From positions 1-48,568 of the forward strand of contig SECP01000063.1 of the NCBI GenBank assembly GCA_004193285.1: DNA of 48,568 nt, given 5' to 3'. A model generated the notes under the pieces. The model ran no database searches, was not told where the DNA came from, and was given only the letters and a program-made list of their open reading frames with translations. How positions within the stretch are numbered: the stretch's first letter is position 1; each line of letters opens with the position of its first letter. The translations under genes were made by a program, and so were the position numbers. Source of the stretch: Myxococcales bacterium (GTDB lineage Bacteria > Myxococcota_A > Polyangia > Polyangiales > Polyangiaceae). This document shows positions 7,434-15,387 of this stretch, in pieces.

Positions 7434-8018
7434 TTACTTACCCTTGCCCTTGGCGGCCTTGCCGGCCTTGCGACGGATGTTCTCGCCGCGATAACGAATG
7501 CCCTTGCCACCGTAGGGCTCTGGCGGGCGCAGGTCGCGGATGGAGGCCGCGAGCTGGCCGAGCAGCGCCTTGTCGGCAGACGTGAGCACGAGCTGCGTGC
7601 CCTTGGAGTCCGGCGGGACGACCGCCGTGATGGAGGCGGGCACTTCCACGTTCGTGGGGTGCGAGAAGCCGAGGGCGAGCGTGATGACCTTGCCCTTGAC
7701 CTCGGCGCGATAGCCGGTGCCGACGAGCTCGAGCACGCGCTCGTAACCCTCGGCCGAGCCCTTCACCGCGCTGGCGAAGAGCGCGCGAGCGAGGCCCTGG
7801 AGGCGAGCGCCGTCGCGGCCCGGAGCCGAGCTCGTGAAGCTGATGGCGTCGCCATCCTTCTTCGCGATCACTTGGGCCGGGATGGGGACGGACATTTTGC
7901 CCTTGGGGCCCTGCACGTCCACCTTTACGTCCGACAAGTTGACGGTAACACCCTTGGGGATGTTGACCGGGCGCTTGCCGACTCGAGAGAGACGAACTTC
8001 TTCGGTTGCAGTAGCCAT
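7434..8018 (-). CDS. rplF: 50S ribosomal protein L6
   Basis: L6, located at the base of the L7/L12 stalk near the factor-binding site. It contains the two repeated L6 domains, beginning SRVGKRPVNIPKGVTVN and ending with the signature RPPEPYGGKGIRYRGENI and a Lys/Gly-rich tail. I prefer ATG 8018 (194 residues), which overlaps the rpsH stop as TGATG and is preceded by GAGG at seven bases; two in-frame GTG codons just upstream (to 8024) are less well placed. Confidence 0.97.
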   Translation of the reverse strand: MATATEEVRLSRVGKRPVNIPKGVTVNLSDVKVDVQGPKGKMSVPIPAQVIAKKDGDAISFTSSAPGRDGARLQGLARALFASAVKGSAEGYERVLELVGTGYRAEVKGKVITLALGFSHPTNVEVPASITAVVPPDSKGTQLVLTSADKALLGQLAASIRDLRPPEPYGGKGIRYRGENIRRKAGKAAKGKGK

Positions 8019-8431
8019 CACCACACCTCACACAGGAGCTCGCCGCCCACCTTCTGGCGACGCGCTTCTTTGTCGGTCATCAGCCCGTGCGAGGTGCTCA
8101 GGATCGAGATCCCGAGACCGGACAGCACGCGCGGAATTTGGTCGTGACCCACGTACACGCGGCGACCGGGACGCGACACGCGACGAATGCCTTGGAAGGC
8201 GCTCGTGCGCTCGTTCGAGCCGGTGACGGCGTACTTGAGGACGATGGTCAGAGTTTGGTGCTTCTTGGGGCCCCACTCTTCTTGACGCACGTCGGCGACA
8301 TAGCCCTCTTGCTTGAGGAGCTCGGCGACGCTCTTCTTGAGCTTGCTCGCCGGAAGGCGGGTCAGCTCGTGGCGTGCCATGGCGGCGTTACGAATACGCC
8401 CCAGCAGATCGGCAATCGGATCGGTCATCAT
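8018..8431 (-). CDS. rpsH: 30S ribosomal protein S8
   Basis: S8, a primary 16S rRNA-binding protein of the platform. It has 137 residues and starts MMTDPIADLLGRIRNA. The C-terminal signature region with GLGISILSTSHGLMTDKEAR is intact and precedes the end GGELLCEVW. Two adjacent ATG codons are possible starts. It follows rpsN after four bases and overlaps rplF by one base. In E. coli S8 regulates the spc operon by binding near rplE; no such site was tested here. Confidence 0.98.
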   Translation of the reverse strand: MMTDPIADLLGRIRNAAMARHELTRLPASKLKKSVAELLKQEGYVADVRQEEWGPKKHQTLTIVLKYAVTGSNERTSAFQGIRRVSRPGRRVYVGHDQIPRVLSGLGISILSTSHGLMTDKEARRQKVGGELLCEVW

Positions 8432-8435
8432 GGGA

Positions 8436-8621
8436 TCACCAGCTCGACTTGGTAACGCCCGGGATCTCGCCCTTGAGCGAGAGGAGGCGGAAGCACAGAC
8501 GGCACAGCCCGAAGTCGCGGTACACGGCGCGCGAACGGCCGCAAACCTTGCAGCGGTTCACGAGACGGGTCGAGAACTTCGGCGGACGGTTGACTTTGGC
8601 CCACTGGGAAGCGCGTGCCAT
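8436..8621 (-). CDS. rpsN: 30S ribosomal protein S14, zinc-binding short form
   Basis: A 61-residue S14 of the short zinc type. The motifs CKVCGRSR and CRLCFR supply the four zinc cysteines at about residues 24, 27, 40 and 43. It starts MARASQWAKVN and ends GEIPGVTKSSW, the typical end of the family. A longer in-frame reading extends upstream to 8879, but that part lies inside rplE in another frame and is not supported. The ATG is two bases from the rplE stop. Confidence 0.97.
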   Translation of the reverse strand: MARASQWAKVNRPPKFSTRLVNRCKVCGRSRAVYRDFGLCRLCFRLLSLKGEIPGVTKSSW

Positions 8622-8623
8622 CG

Positions 8624-9181
8624 TTAGGTGCTCCTGAAAGGCATGCCGAGGTTTGCGAGAAGCTCCTTGGCTTCCTCGTCCGAATCGGCGGTTGTGACGA
8701 AAGTGATGTTCATGCCCTTGATCTTCTCGACCTTGTCGAAGTCGATCTCCGGGAAGACGATTTGCTCTTTGAGACCGAGCGTGTAGTTGCCCGAGCCGTC
8801 GAAGGCCTTGGGGCTGGTGCCGCGGAAGTCGCGGACGCGCGGGAGGGAGAGCGTGACCAGGCGGTCCATGAACTCCCACATACGCTCGCGGCGCAGGGTG
8901 ACCTTGGCGCCGATGGGCATACCCTCACGCAGCTTGAAGGTCGCGATGCTCTTCTTGGCCTTCGTGACGACCGGCTTTTGACCGGTGATCTGCGTGAGCT
9001 CCGAAACGGCGGCGTCCACCATCTTCGGGTTACCCACGGCCTCGCCGAGGCCCATGTTGAGCACGATGCTCTTGAGGCGCGGCACCTGCATCACGTTCGT
9101 GTAGTTGAAGCGCTTCATCAGCGCCGGCACTACCTCGCTCTTGTACTTGCCGTGGAGACGCGGACTGACGTTCTCGGACAT
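8624..9181 (-). CDS. rplE: 50S ribosomal protein L5
   Basis: L5, the 5S rRNA-binding protein that forms the inter-subunit bridge with S13. Its 185 residues match the family. Clear stretches are RLKSIVLNMGLGEAVGNPK, the signature TGQKPVVTKAKKSIATFKLR, the loop LREGMPIGAKVTLRRERMWE, and the end GMNITFVTTADSDEEAKELL. It lies two bases from rplX upstream and from rpsN downstream. Ordinary member of the spc cluster. Confidence 0.98.
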   Translation of the reverse strand: MSENVSPRLHGKYKSEVVPALMKRFNYTNVMQVPRLKSIVLNMGLGEAVGNPKMVDAAVSELTQITGQKPVVTKAKKSIATFKLREGMPIGAKVTLRRERMWEFMDRLVTLSLPRVRDFRGTSPKAFDGSGNYTLGLKEQIVFPEIDFDKVEKIKGMNITFVTTADSDEEAKELLANLGMPFRST

Positions 9182-9183
9182 GC

Positions 9184-9504
9184 TCAGCTCTCCTTCGCGA
9201 CGGTGAGAGCCGTGCCGCTCTTCGCGGTGCGGGTCTTCTTGTCGCCTTCGACCTTCGCCTTGACGCGGGTCGGCTTGCCGGATTCGGGATCCACCGGCAT
9301 GACGTTGGACGCCGGGAAGGCAGCCTCGACCTGCAAGATGCCGCCGCCGCGCTGCGGGGTGGCCTTGAGGTGGCGCTTCACGGTGTTGACACCTTCGACG
9401 ACGACGAGGTCACGGTCCTTGATCAGCTTGCTGACCTTGCCGCGCTTGCCCTTGTCGTTGCCGCGAATGACGATCACTTCCGTGCCGACCAAGAGGCGGT
9501 TCAT
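9184..9504 (-). CDS. rplX: 50S ribosomal protein L24
   Basis: L24, an assembly initiator protein located at the tunnel exit. The KOW motif is at about residues 7-34 (VGTEVIVIRGNDKGKRGKVS). The middle contains RHLKATPQRGGGILQVEAAF and the end SGTALTVAKES. With the ATG at 9504 the protein has 106 residues, the normal size; the frame is open farther upstream but that part overlaps rplN. Start and rplN stop overlap as TGATG. Confidence 0.97.
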   Translation of the reverse strand: MNRLLVGTEVIVIRGNDKGKRGKVSKLIKDRDLVVVEGVNTVKRHLKATPQRGGGILQVEAAFPASNVMPVDPESGKPTRVKAKVEGDKKTRTAKSGTALTVAKES

Positions 9505-9872
9505 CACAGCACCTCCGGAGCGAGCGAGATGATCTTCATGAACTTCTTGGAGCGGAGCTCGCGAGCCACCGGCCCAAAGATACGGGTGCCGACCGGCTCG
9601 GACTGAGCGTTGATCAAGACCGCGCTGTTGTCGTCGAACTTGATGTAGCTGCCGTCGGCGCGGCGGCACTCGCGGGCGGTGCGGACGACGACGGCCTTGG
9701 CCGTGTCACCCTTCTTCACCTTGGAGCCCGGGAGCGCTTCCTTGATGCTGACGACGATGATGTCGCCCACGTGGGCGTAACGGCGACGCGAGCCGCCGAG
9801 CACCTTGATGCACTGCACGCGCTTGGCGCCGCTGTTGTCGGCTACGTCCAGAAAAGACTGCGTTTGGATCAT
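9504..9872 (-). CDS. rplN: 50S ribosomal protein L14
   Basis: L14, a subunit-interface protein that contacts 16S rRNA helix 14. The 122 residues are exactly the usual length. It starts MIQTQSFLDVADNSGAKRVQ and includes the family signature region with KVKKGDTAKAVVVRTARECR, then DGSYIKFDDNSAVLINAQ and the end KIISLAPEVL. It lies three bases after the rpsQ stop and overlaps rplX by one base. Confidence 0.98.
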   Translation of the reverse strand: MIQTQSFLDVADNSGAKRVQCIKVLGGSRRRYAHVGDIIVVSIKEALPGSKVKKGDTAKAVVVRTARECRRADGSYIKFDDNSAVLINAQSEPVGTRIFGPVARELRSKKFMKIISLAPEVL

Positions 9873-9875
9873 GGC

Positions 9876-10166
9876 TCAGCCGAGCTCCGACGCGGGACGC
9901 GTGATGAGGCGGGTGACGATGAAGCGCTTCTCCGCGGAGAGCGGGCGGTGCTCCTGGATCTCCACGCGGTCGCCGACCTTGTACTGGTTGGTCTCGTCGT
10001 GGGCCTTGTACTTCTTACGTACGCGGACGTACTTCTTGTACATGGTGTCGCGCTTGAAGCGCACGACCTCGACCACCACCGTCTTGTTCATCTTGTCGCT
10101 GGAGACGCGACCGATGAGCTTGCGGCGGTAGACCGGGGAACCCTTGTTGGCTTCGGTCTCGCTCAC
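9876..10166 (-). CDS. rpsQ: 30S ribosomal protein S17
   Basis: S17, an OB-fold 16S rRNA-binding protein of the small-subunit body. Family motifs are KLIGRVSSDKMNKTVVVEV, the YVRVRKKYKAHDE loop and KVGDRVEIQEHRPLSAEKRF. It has 96 residues, slightly longer at the N terminus than the E. coli protein. The ATG overlaps the rpmC stop by four bases, so the two are likely translationally coupled. Confidence 0.98.
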   Translation of the reverse strand: MSETEANKGSPVYRRKLIGRVSSDKMNKTVVVEVVRFKRDTMYKKYVRVRKKYKAHDETNQYKVGDRVEIQEHRPLSAEKRFIVTRLITRPASELG

Positions 10167-10366
10167 GACTTCGCTCCTTTGGCGGCACGCTCGCTGAGCA
10201 GGAGCTCGATGCGCGCAATGTCCTTGCGGGTCTTGTTGATGAGGCTCGTGTCGTCGAGCTGACCCGTGAAGTTCTTCATCTTGTGGGAGAACAGGTCCTT
10301 GGAGATGCTCTCCTTCAGGGCCGTCAGGTCCTCGGTCGACCGCTCACGCAGGTCCTTGGCTTTCAT
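10163..10366 (-). CDS. rpmC: 50S ribosomal protein L29
   Basis: L29, a two-helix protein at the polypeptide exit, 67 residues. It starts MKAKDLRERSTEDLTALKES and contains the family helix LINKTRKDIARIELLLSER. The open frame continues upstream but overlaps rplP; ATG 10366 overlaps the rplP stop as TGATG and gives the normal length. It overlaps rpsQ by four bases downstream. Confidence 0.97.
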   Translation of the reverse strand: MKAKDLRERSTEDLTALKESISKDLFSHKMKNFTGQLDDTSLINKTRKDIARIELLLSERAAKGAKS

Positions 10367-10779
10367 CACAGTGCACTCCGAACCAGGAACTTGGTGTCGA
10401 GCGGCAGCTTGCTGGCCGCGAGCTTGAAGGCCTGACGCGCATCCGCTTCCGGAACGCCGGCGATCTCGAACAGGACCTTGCCGGGCTTGACCACGGCAAC
10501 CCAACCCTCGACGCCGCCTTTGCCGGAGCCCATGCGGACTTCGAGCGGCTTCTTGGTGATGGGCTTGTCCGGGAACACGCGGATCCAGAGCTTGCCGGCG
10601 CGCTTCACGTGGCGCTGAATTGCCATACGGCCGGCCTCGATTTGACGCGAGGTGACCAGGCAGTGGTCGACGGCCTGAAGGGCGAAGTCGCCGAAGGACA
10701 CGTCGGAGCCGCGCCAGGCGACGCCGCGGTTCTTGCCCTTCTGCGTTTTACGGAACTTGGTGCGTTTCGGTTGAAGCAT
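10366..10779 (-). CDS. rplP: 50S ribosomal protein L16
   Basis: L16, which lies near the A-site tRNA and helps shape the peptidyl transferase centre. It is 137 residues, as expected, starting MLQPKRTKFRKTQKGKNRGV. The signatures RHVKRAGKLWIRVFPDKPIT and VRMGSGKGGVEGWVAVVKPG are intact. It follows rpsC after six bases. No anomaly was seen. Confidence 0.98.
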   Translation of the reverse strand: MLQPKRTKFRKTQKGKNRGVAWRGSDVSFGDFALQAVDHCLVTSRQIEAGRMAIQRHVKRAGKLWIRVFPDKPITKKPLEVRMGSGKGGVEGWVAVVKPGKVLFEIAGVPEADARQAFKLAASKLPLDTKFLVRSAL

Positions 10780-10785
10780 GACGCA

Positions 10786-11478
10786 TCACTCCGGGATGCG
10801 GCGGGCCTTGCGCTGCAAGACCTCACCCTTGAAGATCCAGACCTTGACGCCGATGGTGCCGTAGGTCGTGCGGGCTTCGGCCAGGCCGAAGTCCACGTCG
10901 GCGCGGAGGGTGTGCAGGGGCACACGACCTTCGCGGTAGGTTTCCACGCGGCCCATTTCGGCGCCGCCGAGGCGGCCGGCGCAGCGAACGCGCACGCCCT
11001 TGGCTCCGAACTTCATCGCCGTCTGCAGGGCCTTCTTCATGGCGCGGCGGAAGGCGATGCGACGCTCGAGCTGAGTAGCGATGTTCTCGGCGACGAGCTG
11101 CGCGTTGGTCTCGGCCTTGCGCACCTCTTGAACGTCGATGAACACCTCGTTGTCCGTGAAGGACTGCACGCCGGCGAACTTCGTTTCGCCCTTGGCGGCG
11201 GTACCGAGGTTACCGACCTTGAGGATCTCGATGCCCTTGCCGCCCTTGCCGATCACCATACCCGGCCGCGCCGTGTACACGATGATCTTCGCCTTGTTGG
11301 CAGCGCGCTCCACTTCTACGGACGCGACGTTCGCGTTGTAGAGGTACTCCTTGACGGCCCGCTTGATGCGGATGTCTTGGTGCAGCCAGTTTTGGTACTG
11401 CTTGTCCTCGTACCACTTGCTGGTCCAGGTCTTGATGACACCTAGACGAAAGCCATAAGGATGAGTTTTTTGTCCCAT
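10786..11478 (-). CDS. rpsC: 30S ribosomal protein S3
   Basis: S3 of the small-subunit head, lining the mRNA entry channel. It starts MGQKTHPYGFRLGVIKTW. A type II KH domain is at about 40-110 with PGMVIGKGGKGIEILK, and the C-terminal domain carries GAKGVRVRCAGRLGGAEMGR and REGRVPLHTLRADVDFGLAE. Its 230 residues are normal. It starts 32 nt after the rplV stop. Confidence 0.98.
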   Translation of the reverse strand: MGQKTHPYGFRLGVIKTWTSKWYEDKQYQNWLHQDIRIKRAVKEYLYNANVASVEVERAANKAKIIVYTARPGMVIGKGGKGIEILKVGNLGTAAKGETKFAGVQSFTDNEVFIDVQEVRKAETNAQLVAENIATQLERRIAFRRAMKKALQTAMKFGAKGVRVRCAGRLGGAEMGRVETYREGRVPLHTLRADVDFGLAEARTTYGTIGVKVWIFKGEVLQRKARRIPE

Positions 11479-11510
11479 GGGTTACTTCTTGGCTGCAGCT
11501 GTCCGCGCGC

Positions 11511-11852
11511 TTAGCGCTGGTCCAGCTCGATGTTGATGTGCGTCACGCCCTTCTGGATTTGGGTCGCGCGACCTTGAGCGCGCGGCCGCCAGCGGCGGAG
11601 GTGAGAGTTCGGACCCTTGTCGGCCGACGCGCGGCTCACGTAGAGCGTATCGACGTCGATGCTGGGGTTCTTTTGCTTCGCGTTCGCCACTGCGCTCGCG
11701 ATGAGCTTCTTCACGAAAGGCGCTCCGGCCTTGAAGGTGAAGTCGAGGAGTTGCAGAGCCTCGCTTGCGTCCCGTCCCCGAATCAGATTCACGATCATGC
11801 GCGCTTTGCGCGGACTGATTCTCTGATAATTGGCTTTGGCGTTGCTAATCAT
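11511..11852 (-). CDS. rplV: 50S ribosomal protein L22
   Basis: L22, whose extended hairpin lines the exit tunnel. From ATG 11852 it has 113 residues, starting MISNAKANYQRISPRKARMI, with ISPRKARMIVNLIRGRDASE and the C-terminal WRPRAQGRATQIQKGVTHIN. A longer frame reaches 12029 but lacks conserved sequence. A GGAGA lies about ten bases upstream. It is now the first gene of its transcription unit: rpsS, its usual neighbour, is 34 kb away, and a structured 310-bp leader precedes it. Confidence 0.97.
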   Translation of the reverse strand: MISNAKANYQRISPRKARMIVNLIRGRDASEALQLLDFTFKAGAPFVKKLIASAVANAKQKNPSIDVDTLYVSRASADKGPNSHLRRWRPRAQGRATQIQKGVTHINIELDQR

Positions 11853-12162
11853 GACGACAGTTTCTCCGTGAGACTTGTCGACCCTCGGAACGACGGCTAT
11901 CGGCGTTCCGACATCCGCCACCGGGGGCCGCGGCCAGTAGGTCCTTTCGGACCCGCCGCGCGCCGCCCGCTGGGCGGCTGGCGAAGCCCACCGTGAGTGG
12001 GCCAGCAAAGGGGAGGCGCTACGTAGCAAAGCACTCGCCGCTAGGCAAGCGATCGTCGTCTCTTTGGCACGGATTTCTCCATGAACCCTGGTCGGACTAT
12101 CAGTGCGCAGGCCTTTTTGGACCCCCGCGGGCCCGCTCAGCGCTAGTGGTCGCCCAGTTTCT
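11853..12162 (-). promoter_or_regulatory. Structured leader and presumed promoter region of rplV
   Basis: This 310-bp gap between the von Willebrand A gene and rplV has no supportable gene but three perfect inverted repeats: GCCCAC/GTGGGC (11986-11991 with 11997-12002), GCCGCCC/GGGCGGC with a three-base loop (11962-11968 with 11972-11978) and TCGGAACG/CGTTCCGA (11885-11892 with 11904-11911). In the minus-strand transcript they would form a row of hairpins ending about 33 nt before the rplV ATG. A TTGCCT...TACGTA pair with a 17-base spacer upstream of them is a weak promoter candidate. Because the ribosomal genes are split here, the second half needs its own promoter. Confidence 0.5.
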
Positions 12163-13635
12163 CTACTTTACATCCTGCCGAGCGCAGCCGAGCGCAATCG
12201 CGACCGAGCCTTCGTCCAGGCTTTGGAACGTCGTGCAGACCGACGGGCAGACGACGATACGGGTCGGCGTCCCTTCCTCGGGCTGGATGTCGAAGTACCA
12301 ACCGTTCGGCTCCGCGGCGCAGCCGGCAGCCTCCTTCACGTAGAGGAGCTGCCTCTTTCCGTCCGGGCTCGTCAGCTCGACGTTGACCTGCCCGTAGTCG
12401 ACCGGCTTTCCGGCTTTGCCTTCGGGGACTTTGAGCTCACAAGAGAGGCCTTGGCCGCGGATCGTATCGAGGGCGGCCCGAAACTTGGTCTGCACGTCCC
12501 CCTGGGTGTCGATGATGAGCGCCTGGCCGGTGCCGCCGGACTCAGCGATGCGGTCCAGCACCGTTGCCGCGCCTGTCGCGGCGTCTTCCGGACCGAGCAC
12601 GCCGACGACGAACGTGGAGATGGGCGGCGCGCCGGTACGCCCCTGCCCTGCAATGTCGTACACACGCTGGAGGTCGGCCGGCTCGGTCCTGCCGCAAGCT
12701 CCCGCGGCGGTCCGAAGCGTCGGCTGGCCATCGGTCGCCAGGACCGTGATGACGCGGTGGTCCGGGTGACTCTGAGCCCACGACTGGGCGTGGAGGATGG
12801 CGCCTTCCAGGGCCGGCCCGGTGGGAGTGAGGTTCGCGGGGTCTGGAGCGGAAGCTTGTAAGGACGCGACGAGCGCGGCCCCCGCCCCCGGTAGCGAGGC
12901 GATTTCCGCTGCCGGCGCCGCGTACGAGGCCGGGCGGCAGTCCGCGGTGAGGGTGCACTGGCTGGGCGGCGCGGCGACGCAGTCCCCGAGCTCTTCGCCG
13001 TTGTCGCCCGTCCCGCAGCCCACGCCGACAGTGGGGCATACGTAGCCAGCGTCGCCTTCGCAAACCCCAAAGCTCACGCAGGAGCCCGCGTCCGCGAAGA
13101 CCCCGCAGTCCTCGTCGCTCTCGCAGGCGCGCAGATCGTTCGTGTTCCAGCAGACTCGGAGCAAGCAGGATTCGAAGCCGGCACACTGAGCGTTGCTCGT
13201 GCAGCTGGCGGGAGCCTCCGGGTGGCGGAGCGGGAACACCTGTAAACCCACCCCCATGCCGGCCGAGGCGGGGTCGCTCACGAAGTCCGCAAGCGCGGAG
13301 CTCACCGCCTGCCACTTGCTGATGTCCGCGTCTCCCTCCGTCGGGGTGAGCATCGAGCCGGACACATCCAACATGACGTACATGTCGAGCGGGAAGCGCT
13401 GCGCCTCCACCAAATCCGCCGCGCAGTCCTGCCCGCGACCCGAGCCGCCAGCGGCAGCGCTGCCGCCAGTGACGTTGCCGAGATCGGGTCCACTCCCCTT
13501 CCCGCCGCTCGCGCTGGCGCCCGCGTTTGCGCCGGAGGTGGGACCGACTCGCGAGTCCCCGCCGTTGCCGCAAGCCGCCGCCAAGAAGAGAGAGCCAGCT
13601 GCGCCCAAGATCGACCCAACGCCGCGCCACAGCAT
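12163..13635 (-). CDS. Von Willebrand factor A domain lipoprotein
   Basis: Predicted secreted lipoprotein of 490 residues. The signal peptide ends in the lipobox LAAAC (Cys22), followed by a Gly/Ser/Ala-rich linker to about residue 66. A von Willebrand A domain follows, with the metal-ion site DVSGSM giving Asp90, Ser92 and Ser94, and a later TPTGPALEGAI segment with the metal-site Thr and VITVLATDGQPT. Two Cys-rich inserts (around CTSNAQCAGFESC and CESDEDCG) resemble Dickkopf-like repeats common in myxobacterial surface proteins. Such proteins usually bind metal-dependent ligands; the ligand is unknown. It points toward rplV, and transcription could read through into it, as no convincing terminator was seen. 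Confidence 0.9.
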   Translation of the reverse strand: MLWRGVGSILGAAGSLFLAAACGNGGDSRVGPTSGANAGASASGGKGSGPDLGNVTGGSAAAGGSGRGQDCAADLVEAQRFPLDMYVMLDVSGSMLTPTEGDADISKWQAVSSALADFVSDPASAGMGVGLQVFPLRHPEAPASCTSNAQCAGFESCLLRVCWNTNDLRACESDEDCGVFADAGSCVSFGVCEGDAGYVCPTVGVGCGTGDNGEELGDCVAAPPSQCTLTADCRPASYAAPAAEIASLPGAGAALVASLQASAPDPANLTPTGPALEGAILHAQSWAQSHPDHRVITVLATDGQPTLRTAAGACGRTEPADLQRVYDIAGQGRTGAPPISTFVVGVLGPEDAATGAATVLDRIAESGGTGQALIIDTQGDVQTKFRAALDTIRGQGLSCELKVPEGKAGKPVDYGQVNVELTSPDGKRQLLYVKEAAGCAAEPNGWYFDIQPEEGTPTRIVVCPSVCTTFQSLDEGSVAIALGCARQDVK

Positions 13636-13710
13636 GCATCCATGACAGCACGCTTTGAGCGAGCGGAAAAGCCGCGCGATCCCGGACTCAGCGGCGCGGG
13701 TCGCGCTCCG

Positions 13711-14274
13711 TCAGCCCTTGAGCGCTTGCAGCAACTCGGCGGCGTGGCCCTTGGGCGTCACTAGCGGAAACGTTTGCTTGATTCGACCGTCCGCTCCCAC
13801 CACGAAGCTCACGCGAGTGACGCGGCCGTTCTTCATTGGTACGCCGAACGCCTTCGCCAAGGCGCCGCTCTCGTCAGAAGCCAAACCGAACGGCAGCGCG
13901 TGCTTCTCCGCGAAAGCCCGATGCGACTCCACCGCGTCGGTGGAAACGCCGATCACGGTGGCGCCCGTCCCCTTCAGCTGGTCGTGCAGGTCCCGAATCT
14001 CTTGCGCCTCCACCGTGCAGCCCGGCGTGTCGTCCTTGGGATAGAAATAAACGACGACGGGTTTGCCGCGCAGATTGGCCAACTGAACTTTTTCGCCATT
14101 GGTGAGCAAGAAAGTGACGTCTGGCGCCACTGCGCCGGGCGGAAGTGGTGCTGAGGGGACAACCTTAGGACTCGCGCTGTCCGACGCGGGCGTGGATGAC
14201 TCCTTCGAGCAGCCCAGACCTCCGACGCTCAACGCCAGGACCGAGCAAAGGAGCGCTGTTGACGGCTTGTTCAT
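13711..14274 (-). CDS. Bcp/AhpC-family peroxiredoxin, predicted exported
   Basis: A thiol peroxidase of the bacterioferritin comigratory protein (PrxQ) type. The motif YPKDDTPGCTVEAQEIRD contains the peroxidatic Cys86; downstream come VIGVSTDAVESHRAFAEKH and LPFGLASDESGALAKAFGV. No cysteine follows five residues later, so a classical PrxQ resolving Cys is not at its usual place. The first 22 residues form a hydrophobic signal ending GLGC, an imperfect lipobox, followed by a Ser/Pro-rich linker, so it probably works in the periplasm or at a membrane surface. It lies 75 bp upstream of the von Willebrand gene on the same strand. Confidence 0.92.
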   Translation of the reverse strand: MNKPSTALLCSVLALSVGGLGCSKESSTPASDSASPKVVPSAPLPPGAVAPDVTFLLTNGEKVQLANLRGKPVVVYFYPKDDTPGCTVEAQEIRDLHDQLKGTGATVIGVSTDAVESHRAFAEKHALPFGLASDESGALAKAFGVPMKNGRVTRVSFVVGADGRIKQTFPLVTPKGHAAELLQALKG

Positions 14275-14577
14275 CGGTCGCTCTTAGAGCTGCGCCGCGC
14301 CCCTGCCAACGACGAAAGAAGCCGAGGCTGCCGTTGACTGGCGACGGCAGGAGATCCGCCCGCGGGTGATGGTCACTGCGTGACAGTTCCGAGCTCAGTG
14401 GTCGCGCTGCACGCGGTTGGTGGTCGAGAGCCGCGCGCGCGTGACATCTCGATGTCGTGTGAACCTGATTGCAGCGTCGCCGCATCACCCGGCACTGCAC
14501 TCCAATCATGGAGGTTGCGACCTCTTGCTCGGTCATGATATCTGCGTGAACGCGAGGCGTGTGGGTCTCCAACGGGC
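14275..14577. other. Divergent intergenic region
   Basis: This 303-bp gap separates the minus-strand peroxiredoxin from the plus-strand toxin operon and must hold promoters for both. I see no clear -35/-10 pair. The only marked structure is a nested inverted repeat: arms ATCATG (14505-14510) and CATGAT (14534-14539) flanking a small hairpin GAGGT-TGCG-ACCTC (14511-14524), about 40-70 bp before the first gene of the operon. This would suit an operator, but that is a guess. Confidence 0.3.
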
Positions 14578-15387
14578 ATGGGCGTGGTCATGATGCATAT
14601 GCAAACGAGGGTGTGGTTCGCGAGCTGGTGCGTATCAGCTCTTCTAGTGGGATGTAGCAAGCAGGGCGCGCACGCGAACGGCCCCGCACCTGAATCGGTC
14701 GCTGTACAGGCCGCTGAGGTGGAAGTCGGCGTGCATCGCGGGAGCTTGCGTTTCTCGACGAGCGTGGAGAGCTTTCGGCTGACGAAGCTCCCCATTCAAG
14801 TCCGGGACTACGTGGCCTGCGTCTCCTCGGGTGCCTGCGTGCTCGAGGCGGACGCCGAATGCCCTGAAAATCAGGCGGATCCGGAGTCCACCGAGGTTGC
14901 TTCCTGTGTGTCACCCGAACAGGCGAGCGCGTACTGCTCTTGGGTCGGCGGAAGGCTCCCCACCCTGTCTGAGTGGATGCTGGCCGCGCGCGGTCCGTCC
15001 GTACAGCGCTTTCCTTGGGGCCGGGAACGCCCAAGCTGCAAACAGCATTGGTCCGGCGTCTGCGAGAAGCAGCTGAACGCTTGTGCGGAAGCACCCGGCT
15101 CGGATGAGTGCGTGCCGAAGCTGTCTCTCCTCGCCGGCAAGCATTCCAAGGGCGCCTCTTCCTACGGAGTCGAGGACGTCCTGCTACCCATCGAAGGCGA
15201 GCTCGTCACGGGCGACGCATCGGGAGGCATGTACGGGTGCCCGGACAATAGCAAAACTTGTTTGATTTCGAGCGCCCTCGGGGCGCCTGGCAGCATCGAC
15301 TTCGTTTCGGCGCCCATGCGTGCCTCGGGCGAAGGCGCGAAGGCTCAGAGGAACTACGGCTTTCGTTGCGCGTGGAGCGGAGAATGA
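14578..15387 (+). CDS. FGE/sulfatase-modifying-factor fold lipoprotein, degenerate
   Basis: First gene of a five-gene operon. The N terminus is a lipoprotein signal ending LLVGC. The body carries patches of the formylglycine-generating enzyme (SUMF1/DUF323) fold: ASAYCSWVGGRLPTLSEWML, then AARGPSVQRFPWG, and GFRCAW at the end. At 269 residues or less it is short for an active enzyme, and the family's pair of active-site cysteines in the C-terminal region is not recognisable. It may be a binding protein built on this fold. Several Met codons (14578, 14590, 14593, 14599) could start it and no strong Shine-Dalgarno decides. Its stop overlaps the next ATG. Confidence 0.8.
   Translation: MGVVMMHMQTRVWFASWCVSALLVGCSKQGAHANGPAPESVAVQAAEVEVGVHRGSLRFSTSVESFRLTKLPIQVRDYVACVSSGACVLEADAECPENQADPESTEVASCVSPEQASAYCSWVGGRLPTLSEWMLAARGPSVQRFPWGRERPSCKQHWSGVCEKQLNACAEAPGSDECVPKLSLLAGKHSKGASSYGVEDVLLPIEGELVTGDASGGMYGCPDNSKTCLISSALGAPGSIDFVSAPMRASGEGAKAQRNYGFRCAWSGE

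Noticed and set aside
14373..14795. Minus-strand open frames in the gap before the FGE-fold gene
   Set aside because: They overlap the start of the lipoprotein gene and show no family pattern or ribosome-binding site.
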